Below, one piece after another: positions 1 to 8,374 of a DNA stretch of 64,000 bases. Source of the stretch: Oceanobacillus arenosus (GTDB lineage Bacteria; Bacillota; Bacilli; Bacillales; Amphibacillaceae). The stretch lies in assembly GCF_003369575.1 (NCBI RefSeq), contig NZ_PIOC01000016.1, positions 61,516-125,515 of the forward strand, read 5' to 3'. The first letter of the stretch is position 1, and every line of letters starts with the position of its first letter. Under the pieces are notes generated by a model. The model saw nothing but the letters and a program-made list of their open reading frames with translations. It did not search any database and was not told the DNA's origin. The position numbers were made by a program, and so were the translations under genes.

Positions 1-144
1 TATACGGTGGCAACTGCTGATACATTTACATTCGGTCGATTGCTGCCGGAAATTGCAAGGTCGGAAACGAAACATTATTTTCTTCCCGAATTCTTACGTG
101 ACCTATTAGCAGCGACATTACGGGACAAATTTGCAATGGAATAA
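1..144 (+). CDS. yunD: YunD-like metallophosphatase / 5'-nucleotidase, C-terminal end only
   Basis: The reading frame is open from the first base and stops with TAA at 142-144, so only the last 47 residues are present. They include a 'DTFTFGRLLPEI' stretch and a 'YFLPEFLRDLL' stretch, which resemble the C-terminal domain of the UshA/5'-nucleotidase family. The next gene is yunC and then yunB, and YunD is the neighbour expected from the B. subtilis yunA-D arrangement. The family hydrolyses nucleotides or related phosphoesters with a dinuclear metal centre; the catalytic N-terminal part lies outside the window. The identity rests on a short fragment plus context, so it is likely but not certain. 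Confidence 0.65.
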   Translation, partial: YTVATADTFTFGRLLPEIARSETKHYFLPEFLRDLLAATLRDKFAME

Positions 145-236
145 ATGGGTTGCCTTGCATCAATTTACATGAGTGACATTTTGCTAGTCTAATGCATACA
201 GATATAGTGTATCTTGCAAAGGAGGCGCGTTTACTC

Positions 237-545
237 ATGATTACGGTGAATCCACTAGAGGTTGACGGCATGTTTTTCACAGCAATTACGGTTGAGCTGC
301 CAAAGACGAATTTATTAATGATTTCCAATGACATCGGATATATTATGTGTGCAGCACTTGATGTCGATATCTTTAATGAAATTCCGAAATTAATGGAACG
401 GAAAGTGATTGCTGGCCGAGCAGTAGGGGTAAGAACGATTGATGAATTACTAAATGCACCACTGGAAAAAATAACGGATGCCTCAAAGGCTTATGGCTGG
501 GAAGTTGGCATGACCGGTAGAGATGCACTCGTTAACATATCATAA
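237..545 (+). CDS. yunC: YunC family protein (DUF1805)
   Basis: The product is 102 residues, matching the small DUF1805 family, whose biochemical role is not established. The start at 237 is chosen because a near-perfect ribosome binding site (AAAGGAGG, 218-225) precedes it; an upstream in-frame ATG at 192 has no such site. Recognisable family segments are the N-terminal 'NLLMISNDIGYIMCAALDVD' region and 'AGRAVGVRTIDELLNAPL' in the middle. It lies between the yunD end and yunB and is closed by its own terminator, so it may be the last gene of a short yunD-yunC unit. No membrane segment or signal peptide is visible. Confidence 0.85.
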   Translation: MITVNPLEVDGMFFTAITVELPKTNLLMISNDIGYIMCAALDVDIFNEIPKLMERKVIAGRAVGVRTIDELLNAPLEKITDASKAYGWEVGMTGRDALVNIS

Positions 546-548
546 ATT

Positions 549-578
549 AAATGTCTTCCATATTCGGGAGACATTTTT
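549..578 (+). terminator. Rho-independent terminator after yunC
   Basis: AAATGTCT pairs with AGACATTT across a short loop and is followed by a run of T. It lies 4 bases past the yunC stop. Confidence 0.8.
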
Positions 579-690
579 CTTTTAGGTAAAGGTCATAAAT
601 AGTGAGATTGTCCACGTGCCTAATGGAAACGGAAATTTAATTCTATCCCTCTTGAAACAAGCATAAGCTTTTTCTAGGGGGGATTGTTTT

Positions 691-1473
691 ATGTTTAGAC
701 GGAGAAGAAGATTCGGTAAAAAACGTGGATCGCCTCCAGCCAAAGGGATCTTGGTAATTACAATCATATTATTTCCGTTCTTTATTATGTTAAATATATG
801 GATTATTGATAAGGGTATTCAACCAACACTAATGGAAATAGCCAAGATGAAAACCGATGCTTTTGCAACACAGGCGATTAATTCAGCGGTAAAATTTGCA
901 GAAAACTATAGTTTTGAGGAGTTTGTTAATATTAGCTATGATGATGAGGGACATCCTGCAATCTATGGCTATAATCCAAAAGTTATGAATGAAATTACCC
1001 GTGGTGCAACAGAAAGAGTGGAAGAGTACTTTCAATATATAAACAGTGGGGAACCATACCAATTTGACTATCCTTTGGAAGAGCCCCCAGAATATAGTGG
1101 GGCTGCGGATAGTCTAGTTGGGCAAAATCCAACCTTAGTAGAGATACCATTAGGGCAGATTACAAGGAATACGGTACTAGCAAATTTGGGCCCGAAAATC
1201 CCTGTTAATTTGGAAGTGATTGGCAGTGTACGAACGAATATTAAACGCGAAACAGAAGATTTTGGAATAAATGGTGCATGGATCTCCCTATACTTGCAAG
1301 TAGAGGCTGACGTTCAAATAATTATCCCATTTACAACAGAGGTACACACAGTAAAAAAAGAAATATACCTTGATGGTGGGGCAATCATGAGTAAGGTTCC
1401 CGACTTCTATGGTGGCGACGGGGGAGGACCTTCGATTGCAATTCCAAAAGATGACTTGAATAAAAACGAATAA
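691..1473 (+). CDS. yunB: Sporulation protein YunB
   Basis: The product is 260 residues with a highly basic N-terminus (RRRRRFGKKRG) followed by one hydrophobic segment at about residues 19-37, so it is probably a membrane-anchored protein with an extracytoplasmic C-terminal domain. This matches YunB, a protein of the mother-cell sporulation programme in B. subtilis that is needed for efficient sporulation; its molecular role is unknown. A ribosome binding site (GGGGGG context at 677-683) lies just upstream of the ATG. The C-terminus is glycine-rich and acidic. The gene is separated from yunC by a terminator and should have its own promoter, expected to be SigE-dependent, but I could not place that promoter confidently. 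Confidence 0.88.
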   Translation: MFRRRRRFGKKRGSPPAKGILVITIILFPFFIMLNIWIIDKGIQPTLMEIAKMKTDAFATQAINSAVKFAENYSFEEFVNISYDDEGHPAIYGYNPKVMNEITRGATERVEEYFQYINSGEPYQFDYPLEEPPEYSGAADSLVGQNPTLVEIPLGQITRNTVLANLGPKIPVNLEVIGSVRTNIKRETEDFGINGAWISLYLQVEADVQIIIPFTTEVHTVKKEIYLDGGAIMSKVPDFYGGDGGGPSIAIPKDDLNKNE

Positions 1474-1509
1474 TCTAGTATAGTTATACAGTAATTAAAT
1501 AATGAGACC

Positions 1510-1697
1510 TTATCAGATCGGTGAGGTAGAGGCGCAAGTAATATTAGTAATCAACAGGAGAATGACAACGATGATTGTCGATAAAAGGATTGCTTGCCGA
1601 AGCATAATAAGCGTCAATCTTATTATAGCTGGTATATCTTTGAACAAGAAATATACTGTCATGCTTTTTTACAAAGAGTGTGGGGAACTACTGATCG
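1510..1697 (+). promoter_or_regulatory. Lysine riboswitch (L box) aptamer
   Basis: The block carries conserved L-box segments in the right order: GTGAGGTAGAGGCGCAAG (1521-1538), TTGCCGAAGC (1594-1603), AGCTGGT (1627-1633), ACTGTCATGC (1655-1664) and TGTGGGGAACTACTG (1679-1693). ATCAG at 1512-1516 pairs with CTGAT at 1691-1695 to close the outer helix. A terminator follows at 1723-1757 and then the NhaC-type transporter gene. In the known mechanism lysine binding favours the terminator, so the transporter should be off when lysine is plentiful. Confidence 0.92.
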
Positions 1698-1722
1698 AAA
1701 TGGAGGATAACGTATATTGTAG

Positions 1723-1757
1723 AAACAATGATGGTTATTTTCTGTCATTGTTTTTTT
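1723..1757 (+). terminator. Attenuator of the lysine riboswitch
   Basis: AAACAATGA pairs with TCATTGTTT and is followed by seven T. It sits between the L-box aptamer and the transporter gene and is the likely regulated terminator. Confidence 0.85.
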
Positions 1758-1841
1758 GTGCATTAATTTTAGTATACAAAATCCAGTATATATCAGCTAG
1801 CATCTCCCTCTAATCATCAAGTTCAATTCGGAGGTAGGAAA

Positions 1842-3401
1842 ATGGAAGGTACGATTTATGCACTAATACCAGCAATTATTATGTTAATTCTCGTATTAGT
1901 GACTAGAAAGGTTCTTTTATCATTAGGAACAGGAATTATCGTGGGAGCTTTATTTATCCACGATTTTAATATAGGGCAATCGTTAAAGGAAGTTTGGCTT
2001 GTATTTTATCAAATATTTGTTGTAGATGGCGCGCCTAACTGGGGAAACATTCTATTATTAGTCTTCCTGTTTTTATTAGGTATTATGACGGCATTCCTGC
2101 AAGCATCTGGCGGAAGCAGAGCTTTTGGTGAGTGGATGATCAAACGAGTAAAAACCCGTGCAGGTGCACAGGTGATGACAGGAATACTTGGCATCATTAT
2201 TTTCGTCGATGATTATTTCAGCAGTTTATCGATCGGACAAATTGCTCGGCCATTGACAGACCGTCATCGCATTTCTCGAGCGAAGTTAGCATATTTTATT
2301 GATTCAATGGCTGCACCAGTAACGGTATTATCACCTATTTCCAGTTGGGGTGCGTATATTATTGGTATATTAGGTGGTTTATTCGCTGCGAATGGAATAA
2401 CATCGATGCAGCCTATTGAAGCATTTATTATGATGATTCCACTAAATTTTTATGCAATTGTCGCATTATTGCTCGTATTTATTGTTGCAATCTTTAATTT
2501 TAATATCGGTCCAATGCGAACACATGAAGACAGGGCGGTTCAAACCGGTGAGTTATTGGATCCAAATCGAAACAATGTGCCGGGGGATTTGAGTGATGTA
2601 TTTGAGCCAAATAAAAATGGAAAAGTATATCATTTAATTGTTCCGATTATCATGCTCTTTGTTGCAACAATTGTTGCAATGCTAGTGACGGGAATTCAAG
2701 CTACAGAAGGAAAAGCAAGCTTAATAACAGCTTTTGCCAATACGAATGTAAATTTATCATTATTTATTGGTGGGTTAGCAGCTGTACTAACATCTGCAAT
2801 TTTCCACTTTTTACAAAAACAACCACGGGAAAACGTTGGAAAAATATTTGTTGAGGGACTAAAAACAATGCAGCCCGCAATTAATATTTTACTATTGGCA
2901 TGGATGGTCGGTTCAGTTATAAGCACACTGGAAATAGGAGCTTATTTAGCAGAGATTGTAAATAATGCGTCCATTAATGTCAGCTTTATACCTCTCATTT
3001 TCTTTGCTGTTACACTATTGATGTCTCTAGCAACTGGAAGCTCATGGGGAACATTTGGTATGATGCTGCCAATCGGTGTTGAAATAATGATGCATACCGA
3101 TAGTCAACTACTATTACCTGCTCTTGCAGCAATCCTTTCAGGTTCTGTATTTGGTGATCATTGTTCACCAATCTCTGATACGACGGTTCTTTCCGCCACA
3201 GGAGCGGGATCGAACCATATGGATCATGTGTTGACACAGCTTCCATATGCAATCATGGCAGCAATTATTGCGGCAGTTGGTTTCATGGTGATTGGGTTTA
3301 CCAATCAAGTAGTCCTTGCACTATTTGTTTGTGTCGTGCTGCTAGCAGTTGCAGTCTTCGTACAGCATTTATTAATTGCTAAAAAAATTTCAGTAAATTA
3401 A
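1842..3401 (+). CDS. NhaC-family antiporter-type transporter, probable lysine-responsive transporter
   Basis: The product is 519 residues and almost entirely hydrophobic, with about a dozen membrane segments. It belongs to the NhaC Na+/H+ antiporter family; typical features are 'VDDYFSSLSIGQIARPLTDRHRISRAKLA' near residue 125-155 and 'GSVFGDHCSPISDTTVLSATG' near residue 435-455. A good ribosome binding site (GGAGG, 1830-1834) precedes the ATG. The gene lies directly behind a lysine riboswitch. NhaC-like genes under L-box control have been proposed to be lysine transporters (called lysW in comparative genomics), so lysine is a likelier substrate than simple sodium. That substrate assignment is inference from regulation. 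Confidence 0.88.
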   Translation: MEGTIYALIPAIIMLILVLVTRKVLLSLGTGIIVGALFIHDFNIGQSLKEVWLVFYQIFVVDGAPNWGNILLLVFLFLLGIMTAFLQASGGSRAFGEWMIKRVKTRAGAQVMTGILGIIIFVDDYFSSLSIGQIARPLTDRHRISRAKLAYFIDSMAAPVTVLSPISSWGAYIIGILGGLFAANGITSMQPIEAFIMMIPLNFYAIVALLLVFIVAIFNFNIGPMRTHEDRAVQTGELLDPNRNNVPGDLSDVFEPNKNGKVYHLIVPIIMLFVATIVAMLVTGIQATEGKASLITAFANTNVNLSLFIGGLAAVLTSAIFHFLQKQPRENVGKIFVEGLKTMQPAINILLLAWMVGSVISTLEIGAYLAEIVNNASINVSFIPLIFFAVTLLMSLATGSSWGTFGMMLPIGVEIMMHTDSQLLLPALAAILSGSVFGDHCSPISDTTVLSATGAGSNHMDHVLTQLPYAIMAAIIAAVGFMVIGFTNQVVLALFVCVVLLAVAVFVQHLLIAKKISVN

Positions 3402-3420
3402 ATATATTAAAATGAAATGA

Positions 3421-3456
3421 ACGGCACCCTGTTGTTATGGCAGGGTGCCGTTTTTT
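3421..3456. terminator. Bidirectional terminator between nhaC-type gene and lytH
   Basis: ACGGCACCCTG pairs with CAGGGTGCCGT, with T-rich sequence on the plus strand. It lies between two convergent genes; the end overlaps the last bases of lytH. Confidence 0.85.
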
Positions 3457-4429
3457 AATTTTTCTTCTGCCTTGCCATTCTTTCCCATCGTTGTAAATAC
3501 GGATAAGGGTCAAATGACCATTCACTATATCCATTATCCTTGTACATTCCGTAATGCAGATGCGGGGGAAACTTTCCTGAAGTACCTGGTGGACCATAGC
3601 CGCTGGAACCAACGCTGCCGAGGACATCACCAGGCTTAACCACTTGTCCAACCTTTAGCCCCTCACTATATCCATTCATATGTGCATAATAATGATAAAT
3701 ATTGTAAATATCACGAATGCCAACGCGCCAACCACCATATAAATTCCAACCCATTAATTCAACTACGCCATAGGTTGTCGATTTAATTGGTGTTCCATAT
3801 CCCGCAAAAATATCTGTTCCTTCATGAATTCTTAGTCCACCGAATCCTCGCCGTGCTCCCCATGTGCTTCGATAACTATAATTATGTTGAAGGGATACAG
3901 GGAAATCTCGATCGGTTAAATTGATCGATTGATATGTTTGGAAGACTTTTGCCGTATTCATAATCGTTTGAACCGTAAGATCTCGTTCATAGTAGTTCCA
4001 GAGGGAGATTTTGATATCATCTTTTGTTTGACCATACTCTAAAAGGAGATTTCCCATCGTTTGCAGGATATCCTCTGCATTTGTTGGATCGGCCTTACCA
4101 TCACCATTCCCGTCAATTCCACTACCATTGAAAAGCGTAATGGCTCTACCATCAGTATTAGAGGAAGGATTGCCAATACCAAACCAAATTTCTAGTGGAA
4201 TGGTGATGGAGATAACCTTTTCAGGCTCACTGCTATCTTTAATATTACGTTCATAATTGTCTATCGCAGCAAAATAATACCAGGGAATTTGAGTTAATGC
4301 TTCTATTTTCTTAAATAACGCCATGCGCTGATCGTAAATGGACTCTTCCTCGGCATGAGCTACCTGAGAAGAGATTACAATCAATAATAAGCACATAAAT
4401 AGGATCCGTAACAAGTTCAATTCAATCAC
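3455..4429 (-). CDS. lytH: LytH-like M23 cell-wall peptidase
   Basis: The product is 324 residues with an N-terminal signal peptide (about residues 1-26, ending AHA). The C-terminal 100 or so residues are an M23 (LytM-type) zinc peptidase domain: H202 and D206 in 'IHEGTD', H250, and the HLH pair H290/H292. LytH of B. subtilis is an L-Ala-D-Glu peptidase made during sporulation that trims side chains in cortex peptidoglycan. An additional 'DGNGDGKADPTNAED' loop at 106-120 resembles an EF-hand calcium site. In B. subtilis lytH (yunA) adjoins yunB; here the riboswitch-transporter gene sits between them. Function is well supported by motifs, the spore role by family knowledge. Confidence 0.88.
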   Translation of the reverse strand: MIELNLLRILFMCLLLIVISSQVAHAEEESIYDQRMALFKKIEALTQIPWYYFAAIDNYERNIKDSSEPEKVISITIPLEIWFGIGNPSSNTDGRAITLFNGSGIDGNGDGKADPTNAEDILQTMGNLLLEYGQTKDDIKISLWNYYERDLTVQTIMNTAKVFQTYQSINLTDRDFPVSLQHNYSYRSTWGARRGFGGLRIHEGTDIFAGYGTPIKSTTYGVVELMGWNLYGGWRVGIRDIYNIYHYYAHMNGYSEGLKVGQVVKPGDVLGSVGSSGYGPPGTSGKFPPHLHYGMYKDNGYSEWSFDPYPYLQRWERMARQKKN

Positions 4430-4554
4430 CTATCTCCTTCATTGTCCTTATCTATAGTTTGCTGTTTACTAATGAAAATCATGCATCTAATTATTATTAG
4501 TTATCAGGATGGATTTTATGGTAAACTGAAAGCAGTGATAAGGGGTGAATGGAT

Positions 4555-4830
4555 TTGATCGAGTTACACGGAAAACATTATGAGATTGTCGAGAATATTA
4601 AAAATGGTTTCCAGGAGGCTGCATTAAAGGAACGCTATTCAGATATATTAGCGAAATATGATTATATTGTTGGGGACTGGGGATATGACCAGCTTCGATT
4701 AAAGGGGTTTTATCGGGATCGCCATCCAAAAGCAGCGATTGATATGCAAATCAATACATTGGATGATTACTTGTATGAATATTGCAATTTTGGCTGTGCA
4801 TATTTTGTCATAAAGAAGGTAGTTAAATAA
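4555..4830 (+). CDS. yutD: YutD family protein (DUF1027)
   Basis: The product is about 91 residues and matches the small YutD family of unknown function, with the characteristic 'YDYIVGDWGYDQLRLKGFY' and 'YEYCNFGCAYFV' segments. The TTG at 4555 is preferred over the ATG at 4549, because the ribosome binding site AAGGGG (4540-4545) is only 3 bases from the ATG but 9 from the TTG. It is a cytoplasmic protein by composition. A terminator follows immediately. The neighbouring lytH and yutE-yutH genes match the B. subtilis neighbourhood, which supports the name. Confidence 0.85.
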   Translation: MIELHGKHYEIVENIKNGFQEAALKERYSDILAKYDYIVGDWGYDQLRLKGFYRDRHPKAAIDMQINTLDDYLYEYCNFGCAYFVIKKVVK

Positions 4831-4866
4831 ACAACCATCGTGTCAAGCTGAACGATGGTTGTTTAT
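4828..4866. terminator. Terminator between yutD and the amidase gene
   Basis: AAACAACCATCG pairs with CGATGGTTGTTT around a 12-base loop. It serves the convergent genes on both sides. Confidence 0.85.
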
Positions 4867-4875
4867 TTGTAATTG

Positions 4876-6306
4876 TTATGAATCAAAGTTTTGACAACGG
4901 GTATAACCTTTAAATTTCTTCTCGAGTATTCTACCTAAGCGAAAAAGTACATCCTCATTTCCAATTGCACTCATTAATTGAATGCTAATTGGCATATTAT
5001 TTTCATCCATGCCAACTGGAATGGATAATGCAGGTAGACCCCAAACATTCGCATAGGCTACATATGGCATAACATCAAGAAAAGTTTTTCTTAATGAGAA
5101 TATTTCTTTATACACCTTTCCGTGCTTCAATGCGCTCGAATGGTAAATAGGAAAAATTAAGATACGATTTCGCATATAATCGGCTAATCGCTTATCCCCT
5201 TGCTCGAGGATTTCTTTTACTTCTCGTACTCGCTTTGCTGATGGTTTGAACATCCTCGAAGCAATGATTGCCCGGGATAAATTAGGGTGTACAGTTGTTT
5301 TTTGGGAGAGCTTCTCTCTAAAAAATGCCTTAAAAACATTGGAACGATCATTGCTGTACGCTTCTTCTTCCAGTAATTTACTTCCGCCAATCGAAATGAT
5401 ATCCTGCCATATTTGCGCACTATCATCAAAAAATGGCGGTACGGTTCGTTTTGTTGATACCGACTTCTCCAAAAGGAATTCAATTTCATTCAAGATTCCT
5501 TTCGTTGTTTCTGATAATGTATAGCCCATATTCCCCGGCAAAATCTCTACTTTAAATGATTGTAAATAGCGCTTCCGAATCACCTTCTCGGAGATAACGG
5601 AATAGATGCGCCGCATATCACGAACAGTTTTGCCCATCGGACCAACGGCAAACAATCTTTGTTGAATAGGGTCGATCACAGCAGGAAAATGCCCTTTAGC
5701 TGAAACCTGATTCATTCCCGGTTTGAATCCGACTACCCCATTGAAGTGTGCGGGGATTCGGATCGATCCGCCAATATCTGAGGCTATTCCGGCTGCTGCA
5801 CCACCAACAGCTAGAAGGGCACCTTCACCACCACTTGAACCACCAGCAGTCTTTGTCACATCCCAAGGATTATTCGTTCTTCCGAATAATTTATTTTCGG
5901 TTTCTTGATTAAAGCAAAGCGTAGGGGTGTTCGTTTTCCCTAAAATAACGGCACCACTCGCTTTCAACTTAGTAATGACGTCGGCATCCTCCCGTGAGAT
6001 TAAATCTTGGCGGTGTACCAATCCACCAGTTGTTTTCATATTTGTAACATGAAAGGATTCCTTTACACTAATTGGCACCCCATGTAAGGCTCCAATACTT
6101 TTACCACTTTGGCTAATTAAATCTAGCTCTTGTGCCTCCTTTAATGCTTCCGTAAAGCGCTCCTCCACTAAGGCATTAATATTGGGGTTTACTCTTTTTA
6201 TTTGATCGATGTAAGCATTGACAGCATCAACGCTTGTGAGCCCACCTTGTTTGATTTTTTCTGCAATTGCTGTTGCATCCATATCGATAATTGAATTCGC
6301 AATCAT
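4876..6306 (-). CDS. Amidase-signature family hydrolase
   Basis: The product is 476 residues with a complete amidase signature. The catalytic Lys-Ser-Ser set can be placed at K82, S157 and S181 ('GGSSGGEGALL' and 'DIGGSIRIPAHF'). The SGGEGALL form of the motif is closer to the fatty-acid-amide-hydrolase type than to GatA of the Glu-tRNA amidotransferase, which usually reads SGGSAAA. No GatB or GatC gene is nearby, so this is probably a stand-alone amidase for a small amide; the substrate cannot be read from the sequence. It is transcribed alone, opposite to yutD and yutE, and appears to be an insertion into the yutD-yutE neighbourhood. Confidence 0.85.
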   Translation of the reverse strand: MIANSIIDMDATAIAEKIKQGGLTSVDAVNAYIDQIKRVNPNINALVEERFTEALKEAQELDLISQSGKSIGALHGVPISVKESFHVTNMKTTGGLVHRQDLISREDADVITKLKASGAVILGKTNTPTLCFNQETENKLFGRTNNPWDVTKTAGGSSGGEGALLAVGGAAAGIASDIGGSIRIPAHFNGVVGFKPGMNQVSAKGHFPAVIDPIQQRLFAVGPMGKTVRDMRRIYSVISEKVIRKRYLQSFKVEILPGNMGYTLSETTKGILNEIEFLLEKSVSTKRTVPPFFDDSAQIWQDIISIGGSKLLEEEAYSNDRSNVFKAFFREKLSQKTTVHPNLSRAIIASRMFKPSAKRVREVKEILEQGDKRLADYMRNRILIFPIYHSSALKHGKVYKEIFSLRKTFLDVMPYVAYANVWGLPALSIPVGMDENNMPISIQLMSAIGNEDVLFRLGRILEKKFKGYTRCQNFDS

Positions 6307-6451
6307 CTACCATACCTTCTTTATTTCACTATAGTCATATTATTCCATGCTACAAACCGTTTCATGCTAATAATATCAATCATTCTAGTCTGTATCCTCT
6401 TATTATATATGATATGATATTATTGTATAATGTCAATCGGAGGTAATGCAT

Positions 6452-6892
6452 ATGTATTTCGTAGATCAAAGTAAAATTGAAGAAACGCTTTTATATATGG
6501 AAAAGATATTAGAGGAAATATCGAAGAATCATCATTTTGATTCCTTTAAGGAAAAACTAAGTCTTGAGCGAATAATCCATGTGTTAATCGAATCAATTAT
6601 CGATGTAGGCAATATGATGATTGACGGATTTATTATGCGTGATCCCGGAGGCTATGAGGACATAATTGACATCCTAGTCGATGAAAAGGTAATCCCCGCT
6701 GAAGAGGAAACAGATTATAAAGCGGTTATCCGTTTACGTAAACCATTGATTTATGAATACCGCTCCATCGATCATGAATCTTTACTTGATGTAATGTTAG
6801 CTAAGAAAGGCACGCTCGAGCAATTTAGTATACATATTCGTAGCTATTTAAAGAATGCATTAGGCGTTGCCAATGCTTTTTCAAAAGAATGA
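6452..6892 (+). CDS. yutE: YutE, HepT-like protein (DUF86)
   Basis: The product is 146 residues and belongs to the DUF86/HepT fold, an all-helical nucleotide-binding-protein-like family. The start at 6452 is chosen because the ribosome binding site CGGAGG ends at 6443, leaving 8 bases; the ATG at 6446 would be too close. The region 'IRLRKPLIYEYRSID' corresponds to the HepT Rx4-6HxY RNase motif, but the histidine position holds tyrosine and no MntA-type nucleotidyltransferase partner is adjacent. It is therefore probably not an active toxin. It is followed after 33 bases by yutF, forming a yutE-yutF pair as in B. subtilis. Confidence 0.85.
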   Translation: MYFVDQSKIEETLLYMEKILEEISKNHHFDSFKEKLSLERIIHVLIESIIDVGNMMIDGFIMRDPGGYEDIIDILVDEKVIPAEEETDYKAVIRLRKPLIYEYRSIDHESLLDVMLAKKGTLEQFSIHIRSYLKNALGVANAFSKE

Positions 6893-6925
6893 ACCTAGAA
6901 GCATTTGTAGAGATGAGGATGTTAG

Positions 6926-7696
6926 ATGATGGATTATAAAGGTTACTTAATCGATTTAGATGGTACGATGTATCGCGGCACAGAGCCAATCGAAGCGGCA
7001 GCAGAATTTGTCCGTACACTATCAGAAAAAAACATACCATATTTATTTGTCACGAATAATTCTTCAAAAACGAGTAAAGATGTATCGGAAAAACTAAATG
7101 AAATGGGAATTATTTGTACACCTGATAAAGTGGTGACGACAAGCCTAGCAACCGCAAATTTTATTAAAAGCAAAAATAAAAATGCCCGTTGCTATGTAAT
7201 TGGTGAAGAAGGCATTTTTTCTGCTCTCCAAGAAAGCGGCTTCACTATCGTGGATGAAGATCCTGATTATGTGGTCATTGGGATTGATCGGGATATAAGC
7301 TATGAGAAGTATGCAAAAGCAGTGCTTGCGGTTCGTAACGGGGCAACATTTATATCGACAAATAGTGATGTCGCTATCCCAATGGAGCGGGGACTTTTAC
7401 CTGGGAATGGTGCATTAACAAGTGTTATTACCGTTAGTACTGGGGTTGCACCCATTTTCATTGGTAAGCCGGAGTCAATTATTATGGAGGAAGCATTATC
7501 CATTTTGGGCTTATCAAAGGAAGAAACATTGATGGTAGGGGACAATTATAACACAGATATTAGTGCAGGAATTAATGCTGGAATGGATACATTAATGGTA
7601 TTCACTGGGGTAACACCCTTTGAAGAATTATCGAATCTAGAAGTACAACCAACTTATTATGTCCATAGTTTACGGGAATGGATTGGCCGTATATGA
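6926..7696 (+). CDS. yutF: YutF, NagD-type HAD phosphatase
   Basis: The product is 256 residues and shows the HAD motifs in order: DLDGT near residues 11-15, 'VTNNSS' near 43-48, a lysine in 'GKPE' near residue 181, and 'MVGDNYNTDI' near 203-212. It belongs to the NagD/AraL-type C2-capped group that hydrolyses small phosphorylated metabolites, sugar phosphates or nucleotides; the physiological substrate is unknown. Two consecutive ATG codons (6926 and 6929) follow a GATGAGG binding site and either could be used. It is the second gene of the yutE-yutF pair. Confidence 0.87.
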   Translation: MMDYKGYLIDLDGTMYRGTEPIEAAAEFVRTLSEKNIPYLFVTNNSSKTSKDVSEKLNEMGIICTPDKVVTTSLATANFIKSKNKNARCYVIGEEGIFSALQESGFTIVDEDPDYVVIGIDRDISYEKYAKAVLAVRNGATFISTNSDVAIPMERGLLPGNGALTSVITVSTGVAPIFIGKPESIIMEEALSILGLSKEETLMVGDNYNTDISAGINAGMDTLMVFTGVTPFEELSNLEVQPTYYVHSLREWIGRI

Positions 7697-7750
7697 CGAA
7701 AGTATATTTTCTAATAAAAGCCACCCACAATTAATATAGTATTAAATTAA

Positions 7751-7789
7751 ACAGAGGAGGGTGATGTGCGATCATCCCTCCTCTGTTTA
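7751..7789. terminator. Bidirectional terminator between yutF and yutG
   Basis: AAACAGAGGAGGG-type arm (7749-7761) pairs with CCCTCCTCTGTTT (7775-7788). It separates two convergent genes. Confidence 0.85.
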
Positions 7790-7797
7790 ATAAGTCC

Positions 7798-8292
7798 TTA
7801 ACTTTCATTGCTATGTGCGAGTCTACTTGAAGCGGCGGCAGCAATTGCACCAACGATATCATCTAAGAAAGTGTGTACCTCGCCAGTTGATTTGTCATTT
7901 AGCCGTTTGAGTATTCCTGGTTTTTGTTTATCAATATAACCGTAATTGGTAAATCCAATCGATCCATATACATTGACAATTGATAATGCGATGATTTCAT
8001 CCACGCCATATAGTCCCTCATCGGTCTCGATTGTCGTTTGAAGTGGTTCTAATAGTTGTTTTTTCTCAGCTAGAATATCCAATTGGATTCCTGTTAACAC
8101 GGCATTTTGAACTTCTCGCTTCGTTAGGACACGATCAACATTATGGAGACATTCCTCCATCTTTAAATCATCATGGTAACTTGATTGCAAATAATAAACA
8201 AGCTCCGCTATATTTTCTAATTCCACGCCTCGCTCTTTTAATAATTCTCTAGCCTTTATTTCCAATGCACTTTTACTCGTATTTTCAGCCAT
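7798..8292 (-). CDS. yutG: YutG, phosphatidylglycerophosphatase A-like protein
   Basis: The product is 164 residues and resembles the PgpA/YutG family, which removes phosphate from phosphatidylglycerol phosphate in the E. coli member. Characteristic parts are the N-terminal helix 'KARELLKERGVELENIAELVY', 'GVDEIIALSIVNVYGSIGFTNYGYIDK' in the centre, and 'TFLDDIVGAIAAAASSRL' near the end. It lacks the multiple membrane spans of the E. coli enzyme, being much shorter and more polar, so the activity should be treated as family-based inference. It is transcribed alone, convergent with yutF and divergent from yutH. Confidence 0.8.
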   Translation of the reverse strand: MAENTSKSALEIKARELLKERGVELENIAELVYYLQSSYHDDLKMEECLHNVDRVLTKREVQNAVLTGIQLDILAEKKQLLEPLQTTIETDEGLYGVDEIIALSIVNVYGSIGFTNYGYIDKQKPGILKRLNDKSTGEVHTFLDDIVGAIAAAASSRLAHSNES

Positions 8293-8374
8293 TATTAATC
8301 ACCTTTTCTCATTTTTAGTTAAAATATAATGTTTCCAATCATACAGTAATAATATAAGAAGGGGAGGGATTTCG

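Noticed and set aside
1502..1813. 103-codon open frame starting with ATG
   Set aside because: It lies fully over the lysine riboswitch and its terminator and has no proper binding site; the RNA explains the sequence.
6452..7696. HepT/MntA toxin-antitoxin pair formed by yutE and yutF
   Set aside because: YutF is a HAD phosphatase and not a nucleotidyltransferase, and the HepT active-site His is absent.
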